A stretch of 64,000 bases of DNA from Corynebacterium freiburgense (GCF_030408815.1 NZ_CP047355.1:2232001-2296000); one strand, 5' to 3'. Counted from the stretch's first letter, positions 35,010 through 43,769 are shown. The notes: a model not told the origin generated them from the letters alone. Numbers and translations: made by a program.

Positions 35010-36431
35010 GTGAATAAAGAGCAGCATCAAACCCCACCTCAAGATGATTTCCGAGGCATTGCAATAGTGAGTTTGACACTGGGCTTACTAACACACCTTA
35101 TTGCTTTATGCCTAGCGATCGCATTTTATGTACTACCGGTAACGAAAATGTTCACCGCCTTATTGCCGGAAATTAGTATCTCAACCTCCGACACAACCCC
35201 CTTATCCTCCTCGCCCACATCCACACTCACTCCAGTACCAGAAGTGCCGCGGATACCCATAACAGACCGGAACCCTGATTTTCGGGCAAAGCCAAATACC
35301 AACAAATTATTTCTACATAATGACTACAAAACAGGATATAAGATATTTGAAGTTAAAGGAGATAATCCTGCATTCTTGGGCACTGACGTCCACCAAGAAA
35401 CCCTGATTGTAAATAAAGACAATACGCTTCTTGAAGGGATTAGCGCAGTAGACGGCAAAACACGCTATTCCGTACCTGCGAGTTCATGCAGTGAAGTCAC
35501 GGATAATATGATGGTGCACTGCATTAGCGGCGACGATTCTAAGGCAATACTAACCATTGATGCCAATACTGGAGACGTAGTGTCCAATACCGATTCGGAA
35601 TTAGAATTTCACTCAGTTGAGGATGCATTTTCATTCGGAGACATTGAAATTGTCCACGTCCACGCTGAACAAAAAGATTCTGGAGTTTCTGATTTTGCAG
35701 TTGCAGTGCAAAACAACCAGAGGATTTGGCAAGCCGGACCTTTTAAAGCGACTTCTTGTGGCGTTATCTACGAAAACGCCATTTTCGGCTGTACGGGAAT
35801 AACACAGGGCGGAAAAACGAATTCGACAAATCTATATAATGCACAAACTGGGGAGGCTACGATTTTGTTTAATCCTGGATCTCTGAGCTCTCTACTTGCG
35901 GACGGATGGTTTATCTATTCAGGAAATTCAGATTTCCGCTTAGAATATTTCCATAACCAAAGCAGCTTAACGACTTCGGAGCCTCTTATCGATCAAATAC
36001 TCCCCTCGAATAGCAATCTCGCGGGCAATAACGAAACCGCTCTTTCGTACCATATAGAACCGTATCTCCAATTGGCGAAAAACGAATATATAGTTGTAAA
36101 TTCGGAAGGTGAAATTAAGTTCCACAATAATTTAAAGGATCTTTACACATTTTATCGACTAAACGAAAATATACCCGCATTTACCACTAAACCAAATGAA
36201 AATATAGCCACCGTATCTCAAAATGGTGAACTAGTGCTTAAGTTTAAGTCTGATTCCAAACAGTTGACTTTACTGGACACCACAAATGGAAAAGATCTCT
36301 TTACAATCCCAAACCTGAAACGCGAAATTAAAATTGTCAATGGAACACTTGTTGTAACGCCGGATGGGCAGGATACCAAGGAAAACAAAGTAATTCGCAT
36401 ATACATTCCAATTCACCCCTTGGGTAATTAG
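35010..36431 (+). CDS. Membrane-anchored exported protein, paralogue 3
   Basis: A 473-residue protein with one N-terminal membrane segment (IVSLTLGLLTHLIALCLAIAFY, residues about 20-42) and a Thr/Ser/Pro-rich linker (about 60-90). A large beta-rich extracytoplasmic domain follows, with the family cysteine motifs CSEVTDNMMVHCISGD and TSCGVIYENAIFGCTG. It matches the gene at 30866 over its full exported domain and the short gene at 34394 in the centre. Recurrent phrases such as DANTGDVV, NAQTGEA and DTTNGKDLF resemble PQQ-like beta-propeller blades (inference). It starts at GTG 35010, 28 bases after its short paralogue, so both are likely on one mRNA from the promoter at 34282. It converges with comEC. 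Confidence 0.7.
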   Translation: MNKEQHQTPPQDDFRGIAIVSLTLGLLTHLIALCLAIAFYVLPVTKMFTALLPEISISTSDTTPLSSSPTSTLTPVPEVPRIPITDRNPDFRAKPNTNKLFLHNDYKTGYKIFEVKGDNPAFLGTDVHQETLIVNKDNTLLEGISAVDGKTRYSVPASSCSEVTDNMMVHCISGDDSKAILTIDANTGDVVSNTDSELEFHSVEDAFSFGDIEIVHVHAEQKDSGVSDFAVAVQNNQRIWQAGPFKATSCGVIYENAIFGCTGITQGGKTNSTNLYNAQTGEATILFNPGSLSSLLADGWFIYSGNSDFRLEYFHNQSSLTTSEPLIDQILPSNSNLAGNNETALSYHIEPYLQLAKNEYIVVNSEGEIKFHNNLKDLYTFYRLNENIPAFTTKPNENIATVSQNGELVLKFKSDSKQLTLLDTTNGKDLFTIPNLKREIKIVNGTLVVTPDGQDTKENKVIRIYIPIHPLGN

Positions 36432-36442
36432 GTCGCACATAA

Positions 36443-38092
36443 CTAAAACCGGCCGTCCGCAGCGCGCTGCGTACCGTCTTCTAAAACGAAAACCTCCCCA
36501 TCCCGATTGGGAAATAACACCGGTATTCCGCGCCGAGTAATCGTTGGCCGCACTTTTCGACGCCCCTCAGCATCAAGCACCACAACCACCTGCGTCCCCT
36601 CTGGCGGTTCATACTCATCCACGATCTTCTGTTCTACAACCACATTAAGACAATTGAGCGGCACCTCAGCGGGACGTCGAAAAGCACTAGCCGAGGGGAA
36701 ATACCAAAGAGCAACAATACTTAGAAATGCTCCAACAATGTGTTTTCCAAACCCGCGATAGAATCCGTATGCGATCCACAAGCAACCGCAGAGAATCCAC
36801 ATAGAAGGAGCATAAATCTCCGGACCCACAAATGTTTCAGCTACCCAATGAACATATTTTGCACATGGATCGACTATGAAAAACGGCACACGTTCCAGTT
36901 TGCCCGGTAATAAAGAGCAGACCACAGACACGATACCAAGTACAGTAATTAAACCGATCACAGGCGCGACAAGTAGATTTGTGACCACCGAAACCAAAGG
37001 CACACGACCACTCATAATTGCGATTATTGGAGCGGTTGTGAGATCTGCTGCTATTGCGATCCCGAGGGCTCGTGCAACGATTTCCGGAATGCGTTTTCCG
37101 TACAAAGAAATCCGTGTTAGTGATGGCAATAGTAGCGGCTGCAAAATCACGATTCCAGCTGTCGCTGCAACCGAAAGCAAAAATCCAAATTCCACGGCCA
37201 GATTGCTATCCCAGACCATTAAACAACATATAGCCAACGCCAACCCATGAACCGGCTGCATTTTCGAACTATTTACCAAAGCAAGCAAGCCAATAACTCC
37301 GGTTATCCCGGCCCTTAGAACACTTGGCTCAGTGCCAACAATGCCTAGATATCCTATTAGCGAACCAAACGCCATGGCGATTTGAAGCTTGGGCGGGCAG
37401 GTTATAAAACGAGCAACAATCAATACTGAAGAAACGACTATTGCAACATTTGAACCACTGACTGCGGTAAGGTGCGAAAGCCCAGTATCAATATAGAGCT
37501 GCCTCTCCTGCTCCGACTGCATGTTCGTATCACCCAGCACCATTCCAGGCACCAACCCAGAAGAATCCGAACTTAGCCATTGTTCCGCTGCCTGCGCAAA
37601 CGTTAATCGAATACGCGCAGTAAGAGCTTGCCAACCCTGGGGAGGCGAAAGCACTTCAAACTGATTAGCTATAACTAATTCCTGAACCAACCCCGCGCGA
37701 TCGCTAGGCTTCGTCTTTGCGCTCACCTCAAGAAAAGCTCCCGCAGCCGGCGGCTCAGTACTCATAATCAAAGGAACATCTGCCGGAAAATCCGGAGAAC
37801 GCAATGCAGTAACCCATGTCCCCTCCCGAACCTTACGAGGATGTTCCACTAGAAATCCTCGGAGTTGGGTTGGCACTTTTAGGTTTGCAGCTGCAACTCT
37901 TGAAGAAGAAAGCACAAAAGTAACGGTGCCACCAACAAGCAATAGCACCGCTTGACCGAACTGACGAACGGCAATTGCAATAACGAACACCAGTATTAAA
38001 GCCACGACAGCAACCCACGATAACCGGAACACTACGGCGGCCGTCGTAACCCACATTATGAATGCCAGCGGCACCAAACGCAGCTCGGTCAT
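36443..38092 (-). CDS. comEC: DNA-uptake channel protein ComEC/Rec2, lacking the beta-lactamase domain
   Basis: A membrane protein of 549 residues with about ten or more membrane segments. The competence family landmark GLVPGMVLGDT followed by YIDTGLSHLTAVSGSNVAIV (the ComEC core HLxAxSGxN) is intact, as is the N-terminal OB-like region. The soluble C-terminal metallo-beta-lactamase domain of long ComEC proteins is absent; short forms of this kind occur in actinobacteria. The protein would conduct single-stranded DNA into the cytoplasm. The start overlaps the comEA stop by four bases (ATGA). Whether corynebacteria of this group are naturally competent is not shown by the sequence. Confidence 0.88.
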   Translation of the reverse strand: MTELRLVPLAFIMWVTTAAVVFRLSWVAVVALILVFVIAIAVRQFGQAVLLLVGGTVTFVLSSSRVAAANLKVPTQLRGFLVEHPRKVREGTWVTALRSPDFPADVPLIMSTEPPAAGAFLEVSAKTKPSDRAGLVQELVIANQFEVLSPPQGWQALTARIRLTFAQAAEQWLSSDSSGLVPGMVLGDTNMQSEQERQLYIDTGLSHLTAVSGSNVAIVVSSVLIVARFITCPPKLQIAMAFGSLIGYLGIVGTEPSVLRAGITGVIGLLALVNSSKMQPVHGLALAICCLMVWDSNLAVEFGFLLSVAATAGIVILQPLLLPSLTRISLYGKRIPEIVARALGIAIAADLTTAPIIAIMSGRVPLVSVVTNLLVAPVIGLITVLGIVSVVCSLLPGKLERVPFFIVDPCAKYVHWVAETFVGPEIYAPSMWILCGCLWIAYGFYRGFGKHIVGAFLSIVALWYFPSASAFRRPAEVPLNCLNVVVEQKIVDEYEPPEGTQVVVVLDAEGRRKVRPTITRRGIPVLFPNRDGEVFVLEDGTQRAADGRF

Positions 38093-38766
38093 AACGTAAC
38101 TAAACCTTTGAGCTGCTCAAACTTTGCAGCACCAATCCCCTTCACCTCCTGCAATTGGTCCACGCTCGAAAAGCCACCATGGGAATCCCGAAAATCCACG
38201 ATAGCCTGCGCTGTTTTCTCCCCGACACCCGGCAATTCCTGCAATTGCGCAACAGTCGCAGCATTCAAGCTCACTAAACCAGAGCCACCCGAACCAGGCG
38301 GCGATTGCGGATCGACGCCCTCCGCTGGCGGCACCGGAGCACCTATCGGGGGAACCACAATCTGCATCCCATCCGCTGCCTTCTGCGCTTGATTTACCGC
38401 AATAATATTCGCCTCCGGTTTAATGCCAGCATGTGCTAATGCATCAGCGATCCGAGCATCCGGGGGCAGTGTCACTAACCCGGGACGCTCCACTTCACCA
38501 ACAACTGAAACCACAACCTCCGTACTCGGGACACTCGATTCCGTAGTAGAAACCGCCAATGCTGATGCAAAGGAATGCTGCTCAGTAGGCGGATCCGGCG
38601 CAAACACTAGGAAATAACCAACCAAGCCAAGTACTAAAACACCGCCAAAAATCGCTCCTTGGCGAACCGAAACCCCAAAACGGGGCTCCGGATATTCGAC
38701 GTCAAGAAGCTCCTCTTCCCCAGTTGGAGCCGTAAATTCCTTTAACCTCTCAAGAGCACTACCCAT
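38089..38766 (-). CDS. comEA: Competence protein ComEA with SLBB and helix-hairpin-helix domains
   Basis: A membrane-anchored DNA-binding protein of about 225 residues from the ATG at 38766. Order: cytoplasmic N-terminus, one membrane segment (GAIFGGVLVLGLVGYFLVF), a SLBB-type region (VVSVVGEVERPGLVTLP, ADGMQIVVPP), a Gly/Pro linker and a C-terminal HhH pair (SLNAATVAQLQELPGVGEKT and FSSVDQLQEVKGIGAAKF). It would bind incoming double-stranded DNA and hand it to ComEC, encoded next with a four-base overlap. The frame is open to 38817 and earlier in-frame codons could add 17 residues, but no ribosome site supports them. Confidence 0.88.
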   Translation of the reverse strand: MGSALERLKEFTAPTGEEELLDVEYPEPRFGVSVRQGAIFGGVLVLGLVGYFLVFAPDPPTEQHSFASALAVSTTESSVPSTEVVVSVVGEVERPGLVTLPPDARIADALAHAGIKPEANIIAVNQAQKAADGMQIVVPPIGAPVPPAEGVDPQSPPGSGGSGLVSLNAATVAQLQELPGVGEKTAQAIVDFRDSHGGFSSVDQLQEVKGIGAAKFEQLKGLVTL

Positions 38767-38905
38767 AGCGCACACGCTAAAGAGCACCCAGCCCAAACAC
38801 CAGCAATGCACAAACAAACGACACCAAAACTGTGGACAACTCTAAGTTCTCCACAGATCACGGCAAGCAAATCCACGTGAGTCTTGCAAAAATCACAAAA
38901 CTCAA

Positions 38906-39643
38906 CTACACGGTAAGCATCCCTTCCAACCAGCGGAACTTCTGCCGCCCAATACCCTTGACCTTCTGTAAATCCTCTAACGAGTCAAACCCACCATGAG
39001 CATCCCGATACCGCACAATTGCACGAGCCGTTACCGCTCCAACACCAGGCAAATTATCCAACATCTCGAACGTCGCCGTATTGATATTTAATTTGTGGGC
39101 ATCAGGTACAGCGGGAATCGGAGGGACAACTGGAGTAGTCGTAGCAGAACTGGAGTGGCTATCTACTGAAACATGTTCTGGTTGATGGGTAGCTTCTGAT
39201 TTTTGAGTGGCGGCACTTTGCGAAACTGCTGGATCAACTACTTGGTTTTGCAAATCGTTTGATGTTTCGTTCGATATATAATCCGTCGATGTACTGGCTT
39301 TCAAGCTAGTTGCGATGTCAGACGCTGGTGTTTCAATATCGGACTTGAAGGCGGGCTCTGGTTGCTCGGCTTTTATAGTGCTAGAAACAATCTTTTGGTC
39401 GTTGCTGACCGATGTGAATTGAGCTGGCTCAAGTACTTTTATCGCTGGCTGATGTTTCTGATCTGGAAGAGGTTTACGCACTATAGGTGATTGGAACTGC
39501 CACTGATATCGTGATTGCGAAAAATACATATAGCAGCCGACGCCGATCAATAACGCTGCCGACCATTTGAACCAAATTTGACGCTTCGATCCTTGTCGTT
39601 GTTCCTGCCTCTGACCTGACATTTCACCTGCAACGATTCCCAT
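38906..39643 (-). CDS. Second ComEA-like helix-hairpin-helix protein without SLBB domain
   Basis: A 245-residue protein with a short basic N-terminus, one membrane segment (FKWSAALLIGVGCYMYF, about residues 25-42) and a 125-residue Ser/Thr/Gln-rich linker. A C-terminal HhH domain follows (LNINTATFEMLDNLPGVGAV, TARAIVRYRDAHGGF and LEDLQKVKGIGRQKF). The HhH part closely matches the ComEA protein encoded next, including the HGGF motif, but the SLBB domain is missing. It probably arose by duplication and rebuilt its linker. It lies 139 bases upstream of comEA in the same orientation, so the comEA-like, comEA and comEC genes could form one competence cluster. Confidence 0.8.
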   Translation of the reverse strand: MGIVAGEMSGQRQEQRQGSKRQIWFKWSAALLIGVGCYMYFSQSRYQWQFQSPIVRKPLPDQKHQPAIKVLEPAQFTSVSNDQKIVSSTIKAEQPEPAFKSDIETPASDIATSLKASTSTDYISNETSNDLQNQVVDPAVSQSAATQKSEATHQPEHVSVDSHSSSATTTPVVPPIPAVPDAHKLNINTATFEMLDNLPGVGAVTARAIVRYRDAHGGFDSLEDLQKVKGIGRQKFRWLEGMLTV

Positions 39644-39667
39644 ACATCCACGCTAGACAACTCACAA

Positions 39668-39700
39668 CCTAAAAGTCAGCGTTTAGTCGGACTTTTTAGG
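39668..39700. repeat. Imperfect palindrome upstream of the second comEA-like gene
   Basis: CCTAAAAGTC at 39668-39677 and GACTTTTTAGG at 39690-39700 form a 10-bp stem with one extra T and a 12-base loop. The ends resemble the CCTAAAA...TTTTAGG palindrome at 6644-6662. It lies 25 bases upstream of the start codon of the gene at 39643 and could be an operator or a terminator-like hairpin. Confidence 0.45.
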
Positions 39701-40393
39701 GGAATTATCCAGATACGTCAACGAAGTTCACACAATTCTGTGAAAAATACGCAATGGCCCAGGGTAGAGCATTAAACAATGTATGAATACTGCACCAGAG
39801 CAGTCCCCCGAAATAGTTCCCTTAGAGCCGTCGATTTTTCAATCGAACATATTTACCTAATTGCATCGGAATTGCTCGCATGGATTATATTCGGCTTACA
39901 GTTATAGCTAAAAGACTATGGTTTTTCGATAACGGCAATACCAATATGAGCGGTTTTGGGAGCGTCGAAGTCTCTGGGAACGGTCTTCGTGGCAGATGGT
40001 CTTTGGCGGGTTTACCCAAGAGGCTTAAGTAAATCCAGTCAAGGCCTGGGAAGGCTTGAAGCAGGGGCCTGGAAGGTCTGGGGCAGGCCAGGAAAGGCTA
40101 GCCGGGCCTGGGAAAGGCTCAGGCCGGCAGATTTATGTTGTTGGCTTTCGGTTTGGGGGTGTGAGCTGGGGAAATGCGGCGGCGGGTTGTGGGTGATGTG
40201 AAATTTGCCTTGTTGGGTGGTGGGGTGTGTCAGATCTGCCTGATTTTCGGGGTGGGTTGGCTGCTTTTCCAGAGTTTCCCGGGGGTTTGAGTTGGTTTCC
40301 TGGGTGAGTTGGTTGGTTTCCCGAGCCTTCGAGCCGTTTTCCGGGGTGTTTGATAGGCGCACCCTATTGAACTAGTGATGTTTTCATGCCTAC
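39701..40393 (+). other. Intergenic region with G-rich direct repeats
   Basis: No gene is supported. Between about 40039 and 40130 the motif GCCTGGGAAGGCT and close variants (CCTGGAAGGTCT, CAGGAAAGGCT, CCTGGGAAAGGCT) recur four times in tandem. The strand composition becomes strongly G-rich. Open frames here translate the repeats and are not credible. Confidence 0.55.
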
Positions 40394-40439
40394 TGTCGCA
40401 GATTCCATTAAAACAGTGAAAAAAATGGAATTTGTGACA
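40394..40439. repeat. 46-nt palindromic repeat, copy A
   Basis: TGTCGCAGATTCCAT at the left and ATGGAATTTGTGACA at the right form a long imperfect hairpin around TAAAACAGTGAAAAAA. First of three copies in 190 bases. Confidence 0.85.
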
Positions 40440-40475
40440 GCAACCAATCTTGCGCACAAGCGTTGACCTGGGGTT

Positions 40476-40521
40476 TGTCGCAGATTCCATTAAAACAGTG
40501 AAAAAAATGGAATCTGTGACA
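40476..40521. repeat. 46-nt palindromic repeat, copy B
   Basis: Same as copy A with one change: the right arm reads ATGGAATCTGTGACA, which makes the stem more perfect. It is separated from copy A by 36 bases. Confidence 0.88.
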
Positions 40522-40537
40522 GGTTCCCTACCTATCG

Positions 40538-40583
40538 TGTCGCAGATTCCATAAAATCGCCTGAAAAAATGGAATCTGTGACA
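40538..40583. repeat. 46-nt palindromic repeat, copy C
   Basis: Same arms as copy B, but the loop differs (AAAATCGCCTGAAAAA). Compensated ends with a diverged loop suggest that selection or propagation acts on the stem. Confidence 0.85.
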
Positions 40584-40951
40584 ACACGCCCAACCAGCGC
40601 CCAACCAGACCCCCGAAAAGGCCAACCAGACCAAGCACCTCCCACCCAGGCTCCAAAAAGGCCTCCCAACCCCCAACCAAATCCCAGCTCACCACAAGCA
40701 CACAACTAAACCACAAGCACACAACTAAACCACCGGCCACACAACCTGAAAACCAAGCCACAAACCACACCCCCTTCAGTCACACCAGCTACAAAATCAC
40801 AAACCCCAATAGTTAATCCCGTAACACCAGCCCGTATTTTTACACCCGCACAGCTATTGCATTCGCATCATTCTTGATTCCATATTCCCAGCACAAACGC
40901 CCATACTTCAAAAATTAAGCTTGAATTTGCAATACCTCTTTACCGATTAAC
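40584..40951. other. C-rich intergenic region with a 19-bp tandem duplication
   Basis: No gene is supported. CCACAAGCACACAACTAAA occurs twice head to tail at 40692-40729. The segment 40590-40760 is nearly free of G on the + strand, the reverse of the G-rich tract at 40030-40350. Confidence 0.6.
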
Positions 40952-40970
40952 TTAGGTAAGGGTACCCTGG
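40952..40970 (+). promoter_or_regulatory. DtxR-box-like sequence upstream of lldD
   Basis: TTAGGTAAGGGTACCCTGG matches the 19-bp DtxR consensus at 13 positions, with the left half-site TTAGGT perfect. It lies 63 bases before the lldD start. A further hairpin TTGGGA/TCCCAA (40985-41005) lies between it and the ribosome site and could take part in lactate-dependent control. Confidence 0.45.
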
Positions 40971-41032
40971 CGGAATGAAGGATATTGGGAGCTTGATGTT
41001 CCCAAGGTAATACCAAGTAGGAAGGATCCTTG

Positions 41033-42295
41033 ATGGCCAAGGTCAAACGGCAGGTCCCCAATCCCAGCGAAATTTTCGATCTGCTCCAGTTTAAAAAGCC
41101 GGATCTCAACCTTAAACGCGCCCGACTAAGGCAAGCTCAGACGATTGAAGATCTTCGTCGAATTGCAAAGCGTCGCACCCCTGCCGCTGCTTTTGATTAC
41201 ACCGATGGCGCAGCTGACGATGAAATCTCAATGAATCGCGCTCGCCAAGCATTCCGCGATGTCGAGTTTCATCCATCAATCCTGAAAGACGTTTCAAAGG
41301 TTGATACTTCCTGCGAAGTTTTCGGGGGCCCTTCCGCACTCCCATTCGGCATTGCTCCGACTGGTTTTACGCGCTTAATGCAAACAGAGGGTGAGCTTGC
41401 TGGCGCGGCAGCAGCTGGCAAGGCTGGCATTCCTTTCTGTCTCTCTACACTCGGCACTACTTCGATCGAAGATGTGAAAGCTGCGAACCCGCTTGGCCGT
41501 AATATGTTCCAGCTTTATGTAATGCGCGAACGCGAGATTTCCTACGGTCTCGTAGAGCGCGCCGCTAAAGCTGGCTTCGATACTTTGTTCTTTACTGTTG
41601 ATACTCCGGTCGCGGGTGCACGTCTTCGAGATAAGCGCAATGGCTTCTCTATTCCACCGGAGATTTCTCTCGGCACTGTGCTCAATGCGATTCCTCGCCC
41701 TTGGTGGTGGATGGACTTTATCACCACCCCACCACTGCAATTTGCGTCTCTCACTACGACAGGCGGAACTGTAGGAGAATTGCTCAACGCGGCAATGGAT
41801 CCCTCGATCCAATTTTCGGACCTTGAAGAAATCCGAGCAATTTGGCCTGGAAAACTTGTGGTTAAGGGCGTCCAAAATGTCGAAGATTCCAAGAAGCTTG
41901 CCGATCTTGGTGTTGATGGCATTATTCTTTCCAACCACGGCGGTCGCCAGCTTGACCGTGCCCCTGTTCCGTTCCATCTTGTTCCAGAAGTTGTTCGAGA
42001 GGTTGGCAAAGACCTTGAAGTCACGATGGATACCGGAATTATGCATGGTGCGGATATTGTTGCCGCGCTTGCAGTGGGCGCCAAATTCACCTTTATTGGT
42101 CGCGCTTATTTGTACGGACTGATGGCTGGCGGCGAGGCAGGGGTTGATCGCGCTATCGAAATCCTTGCCGAGCAGGTCCGCCGCACAATGCAGCTCCTTC
42201 AGGTGGAAACCATTGAGGAACTCGGGCCCCAGCACGTCACTCAATTGACACGCCTCACCCCGAAACACGGCACCTCCAGCGAACGGGTTTTCTAA
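41033..42295 (+). CDS. lldD: FMN-dependent L-lactate dehydrogenase (quinone)
   Basis: Oxidises L-lactate to pyruvate at the inner face of the membrane and passes electrons to menaquinone. The 420-residue sequence contains the FMN-dependent alpha-hydroxyacid dehydrogenase hallmarks: [29 protein letters not shown], the phosphate-binding [20 protein letters not shown] near the end and the active-site motif [14 protein letters not shown] with catalytic His and Arg. The membrane-insertion loop segment (residues about 200-250, [17 protein letters not shown]) is present. ATG at 41033 has GGAAGGA upstream; a TTG at 41030 is also in frame. A terminator follows at 42314-42352. Confidence 0.95.
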   Translation: MAKVKRQVPNPSEIFDLLQFKKPDLNLKRARLRQAQTIEDLRRIAKRRTPAAAFDYTDGAADDEISMNRARQAFRDVEFHPSILKDVSKVDTSCEVFGGPSALPFGIAPTGFTRLMQTEGELAGAAAAGKAGIPFCLSTLGTTSIEDVKAANPLGRNMFQLYVMREREISYGLVERAAKAGFDTLFFTVDTPVAGARLRDKRNGFSIPPEISLGTVLNAIPRPWWWMDFITTPPLQFASLTTTGGTVGELLNAAMDPSIQFSDLEEIRAIWPGKLVVKGVQNVEDSKKLADLGVDGIILSNHGGRQLDRAPVPFHLVPEVVREVGKDLEVTMDTGIMHGADIVAALAVGAKFTFIGRAYLYGLMAGGEAGVDRAIEILAEQVRRTMQLLQVETIEELGPQHVTQLTRLTPKHGTSSERVF

Positions 42296-42313
42296 CCTCC
42301 AACGCTTTTCGAC

Positions 42314-42352
42314 GCCCCGACCAGCAGCTATGTTTGCTGGCCGGGGCTTTTC
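42314..42352 (+). terminator. Rho-independent terminator of lldD
   Basis: GCCCCG-ACCAGCA (from 42314) pairs with TGCTGG-CCGGGGC (to 42347) around GCTATGTT, followed by TTTT. The stem is about 12 bp and GC-rich. Confidence 0.88.
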
Positions 42353-42355
42353 CGC

Positions 42356-42466
42356 ATTGTATTTCTAAGCCTTAACAAGAGTTTCGATGCCCTCGGGAAT
42401 AAGAAAATAACTGAATTCAAGAAATCTGGCGTAGAGGTTCGCGAAGTAAAAAATTTACGGATTTAA
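42356..42466 (+). pseudogene. 36-codon C-terminal gene fragment (toxin-like C-terminus)
   Basis: Directly after the lldD terminator one frame encodes IVFLSLNKSFDALGNKKITE then FKKSGVEVREVKNLRI and a stop. It has no start codon or upstream coding sequence. The amphipathic pattern and ending are like the C-terminal end of polymorphic-toxin or pretoxin-type proteins, though I cannot name a family. It reads as the tail of a gene whose body was lost. Confidence 0.4.
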
Positions 42467-42922
42467 AATTTAGTAGTCCCTCCAGTCAGCTTTTGTAATA
42501 TAACTGCGAAACTAAAAATAGTCCTTTGATGCCAAACGCTCAGTTACCTTTCACCGGGTTAAATACACAACAACAGTTTCGAACAAACATAGCGCTGGCA
42601 TGTCAGTCGACGAATCACCTTAAATACAGGGATCGTTGTGTATTCAGATAGGCCACAATATACCCCCTTTAGCAATTTTGCTGAATCGGATTTTTATTTA
42701 CTTAAATACTTACATTGGCCGCCTACCCATACATATCCGCAGTTCTTCCATGCTTTTAGGCATTTTTTATTACAAAGGTCCGATGTCCTCACAAAAATTC
42801 CCTACCCCCACCCAAAACCTTACACAAGACTTTTTTTAGTCTAAATTTTATCTGTCAGCTACTCTTATCTTAATCACATAATTAGCACCCATTGTGTCAA
42901 ATATTGCAGCCAAGGAGAGAGA
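42467..42922 (+). other. AT-rich intergenic gap
   Basis: About 456 bases with two short overlapping frames (from 42636) that lack ribosome sites and read as chance ORFs. The promoter for the DUF4352-like gene should lie near its 3' end, but no clear -35/-10 pair was seen. Confidence 0.55.
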
Positions 42923-43690
42923 ATGAGCTCACCAAATCAACCACCGGGTTTTTCTGGAGAAAACGACGCTAACATGCAGCAATCACAAAACCCTTTTGCA
43001 GCATCGCCGCCAAATTTCTCCGCCAATGGACAGCCACAAGGCCCGATTGGTCAACCGCAATTCGGCCCCCAAGCTTTTCCTCAAAATTATCCTCAGATGG
43101 CACCTCAACCTAAGAAAAGTGGAGGCTGCTTTAAATGGGCGGCAATTATTATTGGTGCCTTTATCGCACTAATCGTTTTAGGTACCATTTTCGCTGTCGT
43201 TGCCTCGCAAGGGGGTTCGAATAAATCTTCTTCCGCACAATCCGGGGCGAGCCAAAGCAATCAAGCTGCTGAAGAAACTGGAAACGACCAACAAGGCTCA
43301 GATGGGAAGGATAGCAATACTGAACTGACGCTAGGATCAACATTCACAGGCCGAGAAGGACTCGAAGTTGGCGTTAATTCGTTCCAAATTGTCGAGGTTG
43401 AGTTCCTCGGACCACGCGCCTGCGCTGAAGTAACTTATGTAAATACCGGCGATAAGCAAGTTGATTTCCAGGGCTACTGGGATTGGACAATTCAAAATCC
43501 AAGCGGAGTAATTAGCGATCCAACCTATTCTGGGAAAAACGATCTTGAACATGGCAAACTCGCTCCTGGCGGTACCATCTCTGGAAACGTTTGCTTTGAA
43601 AATAGTGAGCCCGGCGAATATCTCCTGGTATACAAGCCGAAACTTGAACTGTTTTCTACCGATGAAGCGTCCTGGCGTGTAGGTATCTAA
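42923..43690 (+). CDS. Membrane-anchored protein with a DUF4352-like extracytoplasmic domain
   Basis: A 255-residue protein in three parts. Residues 1-70 are Pro/Gln/Asn-rich and cytoplasmic (SPPNFSANGQPQGPIGQPQF), followed by one membrane segment (FKWAAIIIGAFIALIVLGTIFAVV, about residues 73-95). A Ser/Gln linker and a beta-sandwich domain complete it. The domain runs from about residue 140 (LEVGVNSFQIVEV) through CAEVTYVNTGDKQVDFQGYW to GNVCFENSEPGEYLLVY, which is the layout of DUF4352/immunoglobulin-like lipoprotein domains. Pro/Gln-rich N-termini of this type are common in corynebacterial and mycobacterial anchored proteins. ATG at 42923 follows AAGGAGAGAG, a strong ribosome site. A bidirectional terminator separates it from degV. 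Confidence 0.78.
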   Translation: MSSPNQPPGFSGENDANMQQSQNPFAASPPNFSANGQPQGPIGQPQFGPQAFPQNYPQMAPQPKKSGGCFKWAAIIIGAFIALIVLGTIFAVVASQGGSNKSSSAQSGASQSNQAAEETGNDQQGSDGKDSNTELTLGSTFTGREGLEVGVNSFQIVEVEFLGPRACAEVTYVNTGDKQVDFQGYWDWTIQNPSGVISDPTYSGKNDLEHGKLAPGGTISGNVCFENSEPGEYLLVYKPKLELFSTDEASWRVGI

Positions 43691-43769
43691 ATTCCACAAG
43701 CGAAAAAAGAGGTGTCTTACCGCTGCCTCATCCAGATTCTGCAAACACTGTAGTTTAGCTGCTATCGCT

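Noticed and set aside
39956..40201. 81-residue Gly/Trp-rich open frame
   Set aside because: It translates the four tandem copies of the G-rich repeat and has no other support.
40394..40583. CRISPR array
   Set aside because: Three copies of similar length with spacers of 36 and 16 bases might suggest one, but the units are long palindromes with variable loops, the spacing is unequal and no cas gene is nearby.
40230..40676. 148-residue reverse-strand open frame with Cys/His/Phe-rich text
   Set aside because: It is a translation of the 46-nt palindromes and of the surrounding biased DNA. It has no ribosome site and the text repeats with the DNA repeat.
42636..42844. Two overlapping small open frames upstream of the DUF4352-like gene
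   Set aside because: Neither has a ribosome site or a protein-like pattern. They lie in AT-rich DNA where such frames arise by chance.
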